Made by a program: the position numbers and the translations under genes. From Segetibacter sp. 3557_3 (GTDB lineage Bacteria; Bacteroidota; Bacteroidia; Chitinophagales; Chitinophagaceae), in assembly GCF_004354985.1 (NCBI RefSeq), contig NZ_SMSK01000001.1, forward strand, positions 1,171,066-1,235,065: 64,000 bases of DNA, read 5' to 3'. The notes under the pieces are model-generated. The model saw only the letters and a program-made list of their open reading frames with translations. It was not told the origin of the DNA and did no database searches. Within the stretch, counting starts at the first letter, position 1; each line of letters begins with the position of its first letter. Positions 53,391 to 63,434 of the stretch are shown in pieces.

Positions 53391-53795
53391 AAGCAAGTTT
53401 TTTTTGGAGCGGAGGGAATCACATTGAAGATAAAGCGTCGTGATCAAAGTCCCTCGCATTTAGAGGGAATGTATGAATGTAAATCTTTGTGTTTAGGGGT
53501 TTGGGCGTACCTGCTTGATAAGTTGCAACAGCTCATATGAATACGGCGGAACATTAAAGTTGGTACAAGAGCAAGATGCAATACAAGGCAGGTTTAGCGA
53601 TCGTATTATTTGTATGGGCAAGTCAGCTACAGTAAGTTTAATAAACTGGTAATTATACTGGCCGTAGGGTGTTGGATTATGTTAACTTTCTAATAGAAAA
53701 AGCTGCATTTATAGTTCAGAATAAAGTGCCATTTTGCTGATTGTCGTTATCGTTACAGCCCTTAATCGCTGGTTAACTCATTAAAAAACTGACCC
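53391..53795. other. Divergent intergenic region
   Basis: 405 bases between the GH65 gene (minus) and the delta-60 gene (plus). It holds a 6-bp palindrome TCCCTC-GCATTTA-GAGGGA (53450-53468) near the GH65 start. I see no gene, RNA or copy of the repeat family. Confidence 0.4.
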
Positions 53796-55559
53796 ATGAA
53801 TAAATTATACTTATTTACTATCGTGCTCCTGTTTAGCCGGACCACTGCTATTGCACAACCAGGTACCCTTGACCCGACCTTTGGAGTTGGCGGGGTTGTA
53901 CAAACCAGGATAGGAACGGGTTCTTTTGGAAATGCGATGGCTATACAAGCGGATGGTAAGTTAGTCGTTGGAGGGCGAGTTATTGTTAACAATAGTGAGG
54001 ACTTTGGCCTTGCCCGGTACAATACCGATGGAAGCCTTGATCAAACATTTAATGGGAATGGAACGGTGTCTACCCCAATTACTCAATACGGCGACGTAAT
54101 ACTTGGCCTCGCGATCCAAACAGACGGAAAAATTGTTGCAGCCGGTTTTTCCAACAACTTACTGTCAAACGAAATCGCATTGGCAAGATACAATCCTAAC
54201 GGAACGCTTGACTCAATGTTTGACTCGGACGGAATTATTGCACCTCCGCATACATTGAGGGGAAGAGTAGCGTATGATGTTGCGATACAGTCGGATGGAA
54301 AGATCGTTATCGCAGGAGTTACCACACCTAACACAGTCTCGATGTTCACGGCACGATTTAATCAAAACGGAAGCCCGGACTCCAGCTTTGGTGTTAATGG
54401 AATGACGACAACATCCCTGGGCACAGATCAGGCGCGAACCCTGGAAATACAAAGTGACGGTAAGATTCTCGTTGGCGGTCACATCGCTGCAAATGAAACT
54501 TTGAACTTCGGAATAATTAGGTATACCACGGCTGGTGTTCCTGACTCGAGTTTCGACGACGATGGCGTTGTAATTACAGATTTTGCTGGCAGCGGTGCCT
54601 ACATTAATGACCTGGCAGTTCTCGCCGACGGAAAAATCGTTGCCGCTGGCTTCAATTACCTCGGCAATAGTGTAAACGAGTTTGCCTTAGCCAGATATAA
54701 CCCGGATGGTAGTCCTGACCTGAGTTTTGATGTGGACGGGAAAACGACAACCCGTGCAGTAACCGCAAACGCAATTATCTCCAGCATCGATATACAGAGT
54801 GACGGCAAAATAGTTGCGGGCGGGTATGGCGGAACGCAGTTTGATTTTGTTCTGGCAAGGTATCATCCGGAGGGTAATCTTGACCCCACCTTTGGAGTCA
54901 ACGGTGTTGTACACATGTCCATGTCGGCCCAGCATGATTTGATTGAAACCGTAAGGATACAAGGTTCGCGGATCTATGCTGCCGGCTGGGGCTCAAATAA
55001 CTTTGTTGTAGCGGCCTTCCGCAAAGATGCGCAGGCTTTACCACTTGTACTTGTGAACTTTGTCAGCGTCTTGAACGGGATTTATGTTGATTGTAAATGG
55101 AGCACAGCGGCCGAAATGCATACCTCGCACACCATCATACAACGAAGTACCAATGGTATCAATTTTTCAGACCTTGGAAGGGTACTTGCGCAACGCGGGT
55201 CTTCACAGTACGAGTTTACAGATTATACCGTATCGACGTTGCCCGATGGAGCAGTTGTACACTACCGGCTCAAAATGACCGATAAAGATAGCAGCGTAAC
55301 CTACTCGCCTACCAATACCGTTCGCCTCGGTAAACAACGATTTACAATCAGTCCAAATCCCGCAAAAGACTTTATCCGGGTAACCGGCAGGCAACTTAAA
55401 AAAGCACAGATACTGGACAACACCGGCAAACTCGTATTACAATTACAACCGGAGGGTAATCAAAAGCTGAACATCTCCGCGTTGCCTCCAGGAAGCTATT
55501 TTCTAAGAGCCATTGACGTAAATGGAGCAGTTACTGTTCAAAAACTGGTGATCAGGTAA
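53796..55559 (+). CDS. Delta-60 repeat protein with type IX secretion sorting tail
   Basis: 587 residues. Signal peptide (YLFTIVLLFSRTTAIAQ). The body has at least seven delta-60 repeats of about 50-55 residues, each beginning LDPTFGVGG or DSSFDDDG and containing IQSDGKIVVAG (for example IQTDGKIVAAG, IQSDGKIVIAG). The repeats are predicted to form a propeller or solenoid. Then comes a beta domain with an interior Cys (YVDCKWSTAAEMHTSHTIIQRSTNGINFSDLGRV) and a C-terminal sorting domain (ISPNPAKDFIRV to VQKLVIR). Secretion by the type IX system and attachment to the surface are expected. The function is not known. Confidence 0.9.
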   Translation: MNKLYLFTIVLLFSRTTAIAQPGTLDPTFGVGGVVQTRIGTGSFGNAMAIQADGKLVVGGRVIVNNSEDFGLARYNTDGSLDQTFNGNGTVSTPITQYGDVILGLAIQTDGKIVAAGFSNNLLSNEIALARYNPNGTLDSMFDSDGIIAPPHTLRGRVAYDVAIQSDGKIVIAGVTTPNTVSMFTARFNQNGSPDSSFGVNGMTTTSLGTDQARTLEIQSDGKILVGGHIAANETLNFGIIRYTTAGVPDSSFDDDGVVITDFAGSGAYINDLAVLADGKIVAAGFNYLGNSVNEFALARYNPDGSPDLSFDVDGKTTTRAVTANAIISSIDIQSDGKIVAGGYGGTQFDFVLARYHPEGNLDPTFGVNGVVHMSMSAQHDLIETVRIQGSRIYAAGWGSNNFVVAAFRKDAQALPLVLVNFVSVLNGIYVDCKWSTAAEMHTSHTIIQRSTNGINFSDLGRVLAQRGSSQYEFTDYTVSTLPDGAVVHYRLKMTDKDSSVTYSPTNTVRLGKQRFTISPNPAKDFIRVTGRQLKKAQILDNTGKLVLQLQPEGNQKLNISALPPGSYFLRAIDVNGAVTVQKLVIR

Positions 55560-55723
55560 GGTAAGTTTATGCCGACATTGGCCTAATCCTGCTCACTGTC
55601 GCGGATCAGCTTTGTTGTCGCCTGAGTAGAGATCCGGCGCATCACAGCTGAATGCATACATTTGTAAATGACCCGGCTTTATAGTATGCCCCAGTAGTAC
55701 AGGATAACATCCGCCTTTCTTTT

Positions 55724-56644
55724 ATGAAATTAAAATTGCCGATTGCTTTCCTGATCATCCTTGTGATCATATACTTTTTACCTATCCCGGTCTCGCAAAC
55801 CCGTTCAATTATAATAGAAGGCTCATACGAGAAAGTTCAATACCTGCTTAACGATCTTCATCACTGGCGGATATGGTGGCCAGACCCCGCTGCTATTAAA
55901 AGCATCGACAACACCTTATTGGTGACTATTCAAGACCGTTATGTTTTGCAACGGAAGGAAGCGCTGGGTTTACAGCTATCAAACAATAAACAAGGGATTC
56001 TTCATACCATTAGCGTCCACCCGCTGAACGAGGCTACTACGGCAGTTTCGTGGCAGGTGAATAGTTCATTCAGAAACCTGGCAGGAGAAAAACTGGGGGC
56101 TTTCTTCGGAACTAGGACAAGTATACAATCCTGTTTAAACAGCTTAAAAAGTCACGTAGAGGATCCTGATAAATACTATGGTTACAACATCAGGGTTGTA
56201 CCGGTAGAAGACACCCTGATAGTTGTAAATAGAATGGCTTGTTCGAAACCTGCAATCTCAAGTTGTTTAAGGGCATTATCTGGTGCGCTACAACGGGCAC
56301 TTACTACAGCAGGATACACCGGCAAAGCCGAAAAGATGTTTTATGTTGATTCATCTAGAAATGATACCACTTTTGTGATGGCAGGTTTGTCGATTGAGAA
56401 GAGGGTTCTTGTTCGGCCGCCAATTGAAATGATGAAGATGCCAAAAGCGCACATCGTTGTGGGCGAATATGAGGGAGACTACGTCCATGTCGGTCGCATT
56501 CACCAGGCGATGTTAAGGTATATGAAGGATCATAACATTTCGCAGGTTGCCGTTCCTTACGAGAAATTTATGGTTGAACCGAGAAATGCAATGGACAGTC
56601 AGCACGTAAAATTAAAAGTTTATTACCCGCCTTATATTCCTTAG
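55724..56644 (+). CDS. Membrane-anchored SRPBCC plus GyrI-like protein
   Basis: 306 residues. One N-terminal membrane segment (LPIAFLIILVIIYFLPIPV) is followed by an SRPBCC-like polyketide-cyclase fold (RSIIIEGSYEKVQYLLNDLHHWRIWWPDPAAI, then VSWQVNSSFRNLAGEKLGAFFG) and a C-terminal GyrI-like small-molecule-binding domain (about 155-306; VVGEYEGDYVHVGRIHQAMLRYMKDHN, VPYEKFMVEPRNAMDSQHVKLKVYYPP). The fusion of the two is known in Bacteroidota. It probably binds a hydrophobic small molecule and has no catalytic motif that I can see. It is not clearly in an operon with its neighbours. Confidence 0.8.
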   Translation: MKLKLPIAFLIILVIIYFLPIPVSQTRSIIIEGSYEKVQYLLNDLHHWRIWWPDPAAIKSIDNTLLVTIQDRYVLQRKEALGLQLSNNKQGILHTISVHPLNEATTAVSWQVNSSFRNLAGEKLGAFFGTRTSIQSCLNSLKSHVEDPDKYYGYNIRVVPVEDTLIVVNRMACSKPAISSCLRALSGALQRALTTAGYTGKAEKMFYVDSSRNDTTFVMAGLSIEKRVLVRPPIEMMKMPKAHIVVGEYEGDYVHVGRIHQAMLRYMKDHNISQVAVPYEKFMVEPRNAMDSQHVKLKVYYPPYIP

Positions 56645-56668
56645 TTGTAGACTTAATATGCTAAGGAA
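56637..56668 (+). terminator. Weak hairpin at the end of the SRPBCC-GyrI gene
   Basis: TTCCTTAG and CTAAGGAA, 8-bp arms separated by 16 nt, starting at the stop codon. The T-run is about 15 bases further on. It may serve as a terminator for both converging genes. Confidence 0.4.
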
Positions 56669-56690
56669 AATATGTAACAAACTTTTTTAA

Positions 56691-59600
56691 TTACCTGGTT
56701 ATGCTAATGACCATTGTACTATCGTTGTTTCGCGCCAGCACGTAAGCGGATTTCTTTCCAATATTAAGTGCTCTTATTTTTCTGATCTCCCCTTTAATTG
56801 CGAGCCCCGGTAAATTTGAATGCCTGAATTGTCCGGTACCATCATTAACCAGCACGGAACCAAAATCGGCATCATACCTTCCTGTCTGGGCCGTGTTGCC
56901 ATAGAAATTACCTCCGAGCAGTATATCAGGGTAAGCATCGCCATTAGCATCGATAACGGCAGCGTCGCGGTAGGTGGAGAGTTGGGCCTGCCATGGTAAT
57001 GGCTGTATGTTAAAATTTAACTTGCCATCGTTTATAAGTATTGCATTTGCAAAATAATTTGCAGTGAGACGTTTAGCTTGCGCCAATTTGGTGGAAGAAA
57101 ATATATCTGTCAGTGATGTTTTTGCAAAGTCTTCAGCATACAAGAACCTTTTTTTAAGAAAAGGCATTTGCTTTTGTAACTCGTCTTTGCCGGCAAACGG
57201 AATTTCCCGTCCATCCAGATAATACGTCAGCAGCTGATCATTTTTACCATTGTCATCAAAATCGTTGAAGTACAATTGTACCGGCGTTTCCTTGCCGGCA
57301 TGAAGCCGGCTATTCAGACCCAGGTTACCGGCTACAAAATCGGTATCACCATCTTTATCAATATCAACAGGCAGCACGAAGTTCCACCATCCTGATAAGT
57401 CCGTAATTGTTGCCGGAATAAATTTTCCACCCTTATCCAGGTAGGCGATTATGCCTCCCCATTCCAGGGAAAGCAGCAGATCAGCCCGTTTGTCTTTATC
57501 AATGTCAATCCATTGAGCGCTGGTAACAAACCCCGGGTTTGCCAAGCCGGGTGCAAGCTGTTGGGTGACATCAATAAAGTGACCCGTACCATCATTTTGC
57601 AGCAAATAAGAATACGGTTTTTCACCATAGTTCCAGGGCACACTTCGTCCGCCCACAAAAAGGTCAGGACTTCCATCGTTATTGAAATCGTTTGCGGTCA
57701 CACACGAAGCGGTTAAAAAAATTCCAGGGAATGCGTTGGGTAATTTAGAAAGTTTGCCCTGGCCATCGTTGATAAAGACAGATGGGGATCGCTGATCTTC
57801 CTGGCCGAAATATTCGTTTCCCCCACAAGCCAGCACGAGGTCGGGATGAGTATCCTTGTTTACATCAACCCAAATGGCATCAGTAAACTCAAACATGCTA
57901 TCCTGTTCGAGTTCAGGTTGTATTATCTTTTTAAAACGGCTCTTGCTGTCCTGGAGAAATACGGCTGACTTGTAAGTTTTAGCGGCGCCAATAAAAACAT
58001 CATCAAGACCATCGTGGTTTATATCCGCAACCGCCAGGGCAGGTCCTTCACGGGATATCATATGAGGAATCAGTGGCTCACGATCAAATTCATTGAAGGC
58101 GTTTTCCGTATGCAAATAATCTATCCCTGTTGCTGTTGTAATATCTGTAGCAATAACAGGTGCAACTATATGAGAGTTTTTAACGCGCGCATAGTCGAAC
58201 ACAGGTAGGCCTGGTTTGAATGACATTGCTACCCGTTTCCCCTCTGTTGAAGTTGTAATTGGCTGGTAAGTATTGTCGGGCCAGATGAGCAGCATGGAGT
58301 CAACCCGGGTTCCTGAAAGTCCGATGAAAAGTGGTATTTCCATACTTGACTGAAAGCCGTGCACCGGGTACTTCTCATAGGTGCGAACACCACCACCGGC
58401 ATAGACCAACACTTTTGCGCCAATGGCATTCAGGTTTGTTGGTGGACCTTTGAGCTTGATTTCGAGGTAGTCGTTTGCCGGGTTTACAGCAGTTTTGTTT
58501 TCGTAAACCATCGCCGGTTCATCAATGTTGTTTACAACAATATCAAGATCGCCATCGTTGTCCAGGTCGGCGTAAATCGATCCATTTGAATAAGTCCCAA
58601 CGTTTCCTTCTACCTCCACCCCAACATCACGGAAAGATGCGTGTTGGACGTTCCGGTAGAACTTATTGGGTATTTTGATCTGTGGAAATTTATTGATCAG
58701 GCTCATGTCTTTTTCCTGTAACCGGTTCGAGCGGATTTTTTCCTGGACTTCAACGTTCGACAAATAATTAATGTAATCGATATCGTTTAATCGCTTGGGT
58801 ATACCGTTTGAAATAAACAGGTCCTTATAGCCGTCATTGTCAAAATCCATAAACAGGGGCGCCCACGACCAGTCGGTGGCATACACCCCGGCATAAAGTC
58901 CTACTTCGCTGAACATACCATTTCCACGGTTAAGTTGCAGGTTGTTCCTGGTGTACTGGTATTGATAGCCAAAACTCAGCTTAAGGTTGAATATGTTGTA
59001 ATCGTCTTCTCCCAACGAGCGTTTTAGTATATAAGGGTCGGAAGGCAACATATCCATCGATATGATCTCGGGATGTCCATCATTGTTGATGTCTGCCGCA
59101 TCAACCCCCATGCTATACTGGCTGGTGTGCATGAGCCGGTTAGATGACTCGTCATTGAAAGTACCGTCGTGTTGGTTTATGTACAGGTAATCATTTTCAT
59201 GAAAATCGTTGCCGACATACATATCGGGATAGCCATCCAGGTCGATGTCGGATGCTACAGCTCCTAACCCATAGCTGATGGCAGTGCTGTTGATTCCGGA
59301 TTGTTTTGTCACATCCGTAAAAGAGGCCGCATGAAGTTTTCCGGCCTTTAGTGATGACGTATACTCGTTGCGGTATAAACGATCACCTGAAAGGGGACTG
59401 TAAGTGCCCATGAAGTTTTTGCGCTCAGCAAACGATCCGTTCTGGTGAACAGAATGGTTCAAAAGGAACATGTCGAGATCACCATCCATATCATAGTCAA
59501 GAAAAACAGACTGGGTACTGAATCCCGAAAAATCAAGCCCATACCTATTAGCCTCATCTTTATACCAGGGTATATGATCTGCACTTATGCCCTGACAAAC

Positions 59601-60062
59601 AAGTAGCTGGTTTTTGCTGCGTAGCGATTCGTAGTTGCCAACCCGGCAAACATAGATGTCAAGTAATCCATCGTTGTTGATGTCAACAACAGACACACCT
59701 GTTGACCACCCGGAGTCAGCAGGAATTTTCGCCTTAATGGTCTCATCGCGGAACACCAGGTTTCCATTGTTTAGGTACAGTTTATCAGCAGACTGGTTTG
59801 AAGCGAAAAAGAGGTCGATCAGGCCGTCATTATTAAAGTCGCCGGCGCCCACACCAGCCCCGTTGTAGTAATACATGTAATTAAACATGTTGAACTCGGC
59901 ATGAGGCGTAAGCTTGTTGACAAAGTTTAGCCCGGTCCGCTCTGCGGGCAACACCTTGAACATGGTATGAACAGGGGTTTCGGGGCGACAGCCATTGCAA
60001 GAAAGGACGACTGCAAGTAACCAGCTGTAAAGCACAAGGGTCAGCAAATTGGGCAGGTGCAT
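56691..60062 (-). CDS. VCBS/FG-GAP-repeat lipoprotein with UnbV domain (second of a pair)
   Basis: 1123 residues. Lipobox (LAVVLSCNG) and so an outer-membrane lipoprotein. Two sets of VCBS/FG-GAP beta-propeller repeats with calcium-loop motifs DFNNDGLIDLFFASN, DINNDGLLDIYVCR, DYDMDGDLDMFLLN, DIDLDGYPDMYVGN, and, after a central ASPIC/UnbV domain (about 520-640; NAIGAKVLVYAGGGVRTYEKYPVHGFQSSMEIPLFIGL), further DINHDGLDDVFIG and DVNKDTHPDLVLACGG. Start: ATG at 60062, three bases after the stop of the upstream gene, so the two are cotranscribed. Such proteins often neighbour SusC/SusD sets; none is in the window, but the cluster may continue beyond its right edge. Confidence 0.9.
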   Translation of the reverse strand: MHLPNLLTLVLYSWLLAVVLSCNGCRPETPVHTMFKVLPAERTGLNFVNKLTPHAEFNMFNYMYYYNGAGVGAGDFNNDGLIDLFFASNQSADKLYLNNGNLVFRDETIKAKIPADSGWSTGVSVVDINNDGLLDIYVCRVGNYESLRSKNQLLVCQGISADHIPWYKDEANRYGLDFSGFSTQSVFLDYDMDGDLDMFLLNHSVHQNGSFAERKNFMGTYSPLSGDRLYRNEYTSSLKAGKLHAASFTDVTKQSGINSTAISYGLGAVASDIDLDGYPDMYVGNDFHENDYLYINQHDGTFNDESSNRLMHTSQYSMGVDAADINNDGHPEIISMDMLPSDPYILKRSLGEDDYNIFNLKLSFGYQYQYTRNNLQLNRGNGMFSEVGLYAGVYATDWSWAPLFMDFDNDGYKDLFISNGIPKRLNDIDYINYLSNVEVQEKIRSNRLQEKDMSLINKFPQIKIPNKFYRNVQHASFRDVGVEVEGNVGTYSNGSIYADLDNDGDLDIVVNNIDEPAMVYENKTAVNPANDYLEIKLKGPPTNLNAIGAKVLVYAGGGVRTYEKYPVHGFQSSMEIPLFIGLSGTRVDSMLLIWPDNTYQPITTSTEGKRVAMSFKPGLPVFDYARVKNSHIVAPVIATDITTATGIDYLHTENAFNEFDREPLIPHMISREGPALAVADINHDGLDDVFIGAAKTYKSAVFLQDSKSRFKKIIQPELEQDSMFEFTDAIWVDVNKDTHPDLVLACGGNEYFGQEDQRSPSVFINDGQGKLSKLPNAFPGIFLTASCVTANDFNNDGSPDLFVGGRSVPWNYGEKPYSYLLQNDGTGHFIDVTQQLAPGLANPGFVTSAQWIDIDKDKRADLLLSLEWGGIIAYLDKGGKFIPATITDLSGWWNFVLPVDIDKDGDTDFVAGNLGLNSRLHAGKETPVQLYFNDFDDNGKNDQLLTYYLDGREIPFAGKDELQKQMPFLKKRFLYAEDFAKTSLTDIFSSTKLAQAKRLTANYFANAILINDGKLNFNIQPLPWQAQLSTYRDAAVIDANGDAYPDILLGGNFYGNTAQTGRYDADFGSVLVNDGTGQFRHSNLPGLAIKGEIRKIRALNIGKKSAYVLARNNDSTMVISITR

Positions 60063-60065
60063 CAA

Positions 60066-63000
60066 TCAACTTTTTTTTTGCACCCGTTTAGCAGGCGAAT
60101 TCGAAAAGGGATATGTTGGAATTTTGTAAACAACGGGTTTATTGTCATTTTGCAGAATGAGGAGTAAGCTGGCCGACCGGGTATCAACCTGTTTAATTTC
60201 GCGCACTACACCCCTGATCTCAATCCCGGAAACTGCCGGATGCATAACTTCAAACCTGCCTTTACCGGCATTCACTAAAACGTCTCCAAAACTTGCATCG
60301 AGCCTGCAAAATTGTGGAAGAAAGTTAAAGTTATTGCCTCCAATAACGAGGTCAGGAAGCTGATCGTTATTGATGTTTTTTACAAGGATCGCGTTAACCG
60401 AAGAGAACTGTACAGCCGGGGGTAATTTACTGATTTCAAAAGTTGCATTTCCCCGGTTTAGCGCTACGCATGATGATGGGTAGTTGAAAATTTTTACAAC
60501 AGCCTTTTCAAGATCAGCAGGTGGAAATAGTTGCTGGATGGACTTCACCGCAAAGTCCTGGTGCTTTAAAGCAAGCTTCTTGAGGTATGGGATCTGGTCC
60601 TCCATGTCTCTCTTCAAAAAAACGGGCATATCTTTTCCGTTGATCGACCTGGTAATAATCTTGTCAACTGAACCGTTATGGTCAAAATCGGCTATCCACA
60701 ACTTAACCGGATTGGATTCATTGGGGCACAGGTAAAAGTTCTCACCAATATTTCCGAACACAAGATCATCCTTACCATCTCCATCGAGGTCGGCTGCAGA
60801 AACGCATTGCCACCATCCATGAAGCTTACCCAATGCGGTGGGCACCTCAATATAACGGCCGCCGGTAAAACTAAATACACGCGGTGCCATCCATTCACCG
60901 GTTAGCACCAGTTCTTTGCCACTGTTTCCCCAAACATCTGCAAAACATGCCCCGGTGATCATGCCAGCAAACGCCAGCTCTTTGTTCATGTTCAATGTTT
61001 GATCGATAAAGGTCCCATCACCATTATTCATAAGCAGGTAACTCTGCGGGGTCAGTCCATATATCTGGGGGGTACTCCTGCTTCCAATGAACAGGTCCTG
61101 GTCACCATCTTCGTCAATGTCATTGGCTACAACAACCCCGTTGTTCATACCACTGTTTGGAAGCGCATTCACATCAATCTTAAAGTTCCCTCGGCCATCA
61201 TTTTTATATAAACGATTTTGTAGTTCTCTGCTTTCCGAGCTATGTTTGTTTCCACCCGAGCCAACAAACAAATCCTGGTCGCCATCTTTATCGCTGTCGA
61301 AAAAAAGCGAGGTCACGTCTTCAAAGTCCTGGTAGGTTGTAAAGTCCGTTGTTGGTTTTTTGCGGAATGACCCATTTGCATTTTGCAGGTATAGGGTACC
61401 ACCCTGCCCCGCAGCCCCACAGATATAAACATCGTCAAGCTGATCTCCGTCTACGTCACCAACGGCGGCTCTTGGTCCTTCCCTTGAGAGCACTTCCGGA
61501 ATTTCACGCTCAGCGTAGAAGTCGGTGTAGTTGTCTTCGACATGTTTTTCAAAAAAGTTGCTTACAGCGGTAAACAAGGGATCAGCTTTCGAGGGCGTGC
61601 TGAATGCCGGGCTCGACATTTTTGATTGCTGTATTTTCAAAGTTTTGTTGATCCCCGTTTTAGGATATACAGATGTTGTTGCATCCGGCCAGGTTATTAC
61701 TACAGAATCTATATCCTTTATCGCGCCAAGCCCAATAACCTGTTTGTAGTCGACAGACGACTGAAAACCCCGGCATGGTATTAATTCGCGACAAAACAGC
61801 TGTTCGCCGGCATAAACCTTTACCTGGCTTCCAATTGCAAATGTATTCTTGCCCGACCCTTCCAGCACAAGACTGATGTAGTTGGCTTGTTTGAGCTGTT
61901 GCGAGTTGTTGCGATAAATAAATGATTGCTCATTGATGTTGTTGATGATAAGGTCATAATCGCCATCATTGTCGAGGTCGGCATAAGCGGCACCATTCGA
62001 AAAACACGGTTTATCGAGTCCCCAATCCACCTCACTTGAGATAAACTTAAGGTCTCTATTATTGCGGTATGCTTTATTGGGCAAAGGCGTAAGTGGTATT
62101 TTTTTGAGCAACTCTTCAACGCTTTCTTTTTTACCGGTAAGCACCATTTTTTGATTTACCTCGTTTGCAAAAAAATCCATGAAGTCGAGGTTTGTGACGT
62201 CCCGGGCAACACCATTGCAAACAAGGATGTCGTTCCAACCATCATTGTCCGCATCAAACATCAACGCGCCCCAGCTCCAATCGGTAGCCTGAACACCACT
62301 AAAAAAAGCGATGTCGGAAAACTTACCATTTCCGTTATTGAGTTGAAGGCAGTTTTGCACAAACTGGTGGTAAAAGCCAGCATTGAATTTGCTCCGGTAT
62401 AGGTCGATGTTATCAAATGAGCCTGTTGTTTTTAGTCGATAGTCGTCGTACGGCAACATGTCTGTTGTAAACATATCGGGATAGCCGTCGTTGTTTACAT
62501 CGACAATATCTGTTCCCATCGATGAGAAACTGGTATGCTGAATCCATTGCTCAGCTTCGTCTTTAAACGTTCCGTTTTGCTGGTTGATGTACAGGTAATC
62601 CCGTTCGTAAGAATCATTGGATACATATACGTCGGGCCAGTGATCGCCATTTACATCTGCTACTGATACACCTAGTCCAAAACTGATTAAACTACCATGA
62701 ATACCCGCCTCTTTGGTGACTTCGGTAAAGTGGTCATCATCGTTTCGGTAAAGGTGATCCCCTCCGCCTTTCAGGAAGTCGGCAACCGGCCATTCTGCTT
62801 CAAAAAGGTCGCGTCTATTGGAATACCCAAGTTGGTTTACGGGTATTGGGCTGTTGTTAATTAAAAACATGTCGAGGTCACCGTCCCGGTCATAATCAAA
62901 AAACGAAGCCTGGGTTGCATATGCACTAATATCCAGCCCATACTGCGAAGCAGATTCTGTAAAAGTAAGATCCCGGTTATTGATGTAAAGTTTGTTTTTT

Positions 63001-63434
63001 CTTTTACCGGTAGACATGTGCCCCGAACTACATATGTATAGGTCCAGCCAACCGTCGTGGTTTATATCTGCGAAACTGATCCCGGTATTCCAAAGGCTAT
63101 CTTGTCGCAACCCCGAACTTGCAGTAATATCATCAAAACGAAAATCACCCTTATTCAGGTACAACTTGTTCTCCCCCATGTTAGAGGTAAACAGTACATC
63201 GGCAAGTCCATCGTTGTTAATGTCGCCTGTGCCAACACCTCCGCCATTGTAGAAATTACGGAAAAGAAAACTGTTTTCTTTCGGTCCGTCCTGCACGTTA
63301 TTGGAAAAGCTTATGCCGGTATTTTCCAATAATGAAAACAGGGGCTCTTTTTTCGATGGATTGCGACATGCCGCAAATAGTATTGCAACAAGGCCGCCGA
63401 AAAAATAACGAAAGCAGTCTCTCATACAAGGCAT
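60066..63434 (-). CDS. VCBS/FG-GAP-repeat lipoprotein with UnbV domain (first of a pair)
   Basis: 1122 residues and a clear paralogue of the gene that follows. Lipobox (GLVAILFAACRN). Calcium-loop repeats DINNDGLADVLFTSN, DINHDGWLDLYICS, DYDRDGDLDMFLIN and DVNGDHWPDVYVSN in the first propeller; a central ASPIC/UnbV domain (FAIGSQVKVYAGEQLFCRELIPCRGFQSSVDYKQ); then DVDGDQLDDVYICG, DSDKDGDQDLFVGSGG and DEDGDQDLFIGSR. It is the upstream member of the pair. Two ATG codons, three apart, are possible starts; I report the outer one. The function is not known; surface exposure and glycan or protein binding are inference. Confidence 0.9.
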   Translation of the reverse strand: MPCMRDCFRYFFGGLVAILFAACRNPSKKEPLFSLLENTGISFSNNVQDGPKENSFLFRNFYNGGGVGTGDINNDGLADVLFTSNMGENKLYLNKGDFRFDDITASSGLRQDSLWNTGISFADINHDGWLDLYICSSGHMSTGKRKNKLYINNRDLTFTESASQYGLDISAYATQASFFDYDRDGDLDMFLINNSPIPVNQLGYSNRRDLFEAEWPVADFLKGGGDHLYRNDDDHFTEVTKEAGIHGSLISFGLGVSVADVNGDHWPDVYVSNDSYERDYLYINQQNGTFKDEAEQWIQHTSFSSMGTDIVDVNNDGYPDMFTTDMLPYDDYRLKTTGSFDNIDLYRSKFNAGFYHQFVQNCLQLNNGNGKFSDIAFFSGVQATDWSWGALMFDADNDGWNDILVCNGVARDVTNLDFMDFFANEVNQKMVLTGKKESVEELLKKIPLTPLPNKAYRNNRDLKFISSEVDWGLDKPCFSNGAAYADLDNDGDYDLIINNINEQSFIYRNNSQQLKQANYISLVLEGSGKNTFAIGSQVKVYAGEQLFCRELIPCRGFQSSVDYKQVIGLGAIKDIDSVVITWPDATTSVYPKTGINKTLKIQQSKMSSPAFSTPSKADPLFTAVSNFFEKHVEDNYTDFYAEREIPEVLSREGPRAAVGDVDGDQLDDVYICGAAGQGGTLYLQNANGSFRKKPTTDFTTYQDFEDVTSLFFDSDKDGDQDLFVGSGGNKHSSESRELQNRLYKNDGRGNFKIDVNALPNSGMNNGVVVANDIDEDGDQDLFIGSRSTPQIYGLTPQSYLLMNNGDGTFIDQTLNMNKELAFAGMITGACFADVWGNSGKELVLTGEWMAPRVFSFTGGRYIEVPTALGKLHGWWQCVSAADLDGDGKDDLVFGNIGENFYLCPNESNPVKLWIADFDHNGSVDKIITRSINGKDMPVFLKRDMEDQIPYLKKLALKHQDFAVKSIQQLFPPADLEKAVVKIFNYPSSCVALNRGNATFEISKLPPAVQFSSVNAILVKNINNDQLPDLVIGGNNFNFLPQFCRLDASFGDVLVNAGKGRFEVMHPAVSGIEIRGVVREIKQVDTRSASLLLILQNDNKPVVYKIPTYPFSNSPAKRVQKKS

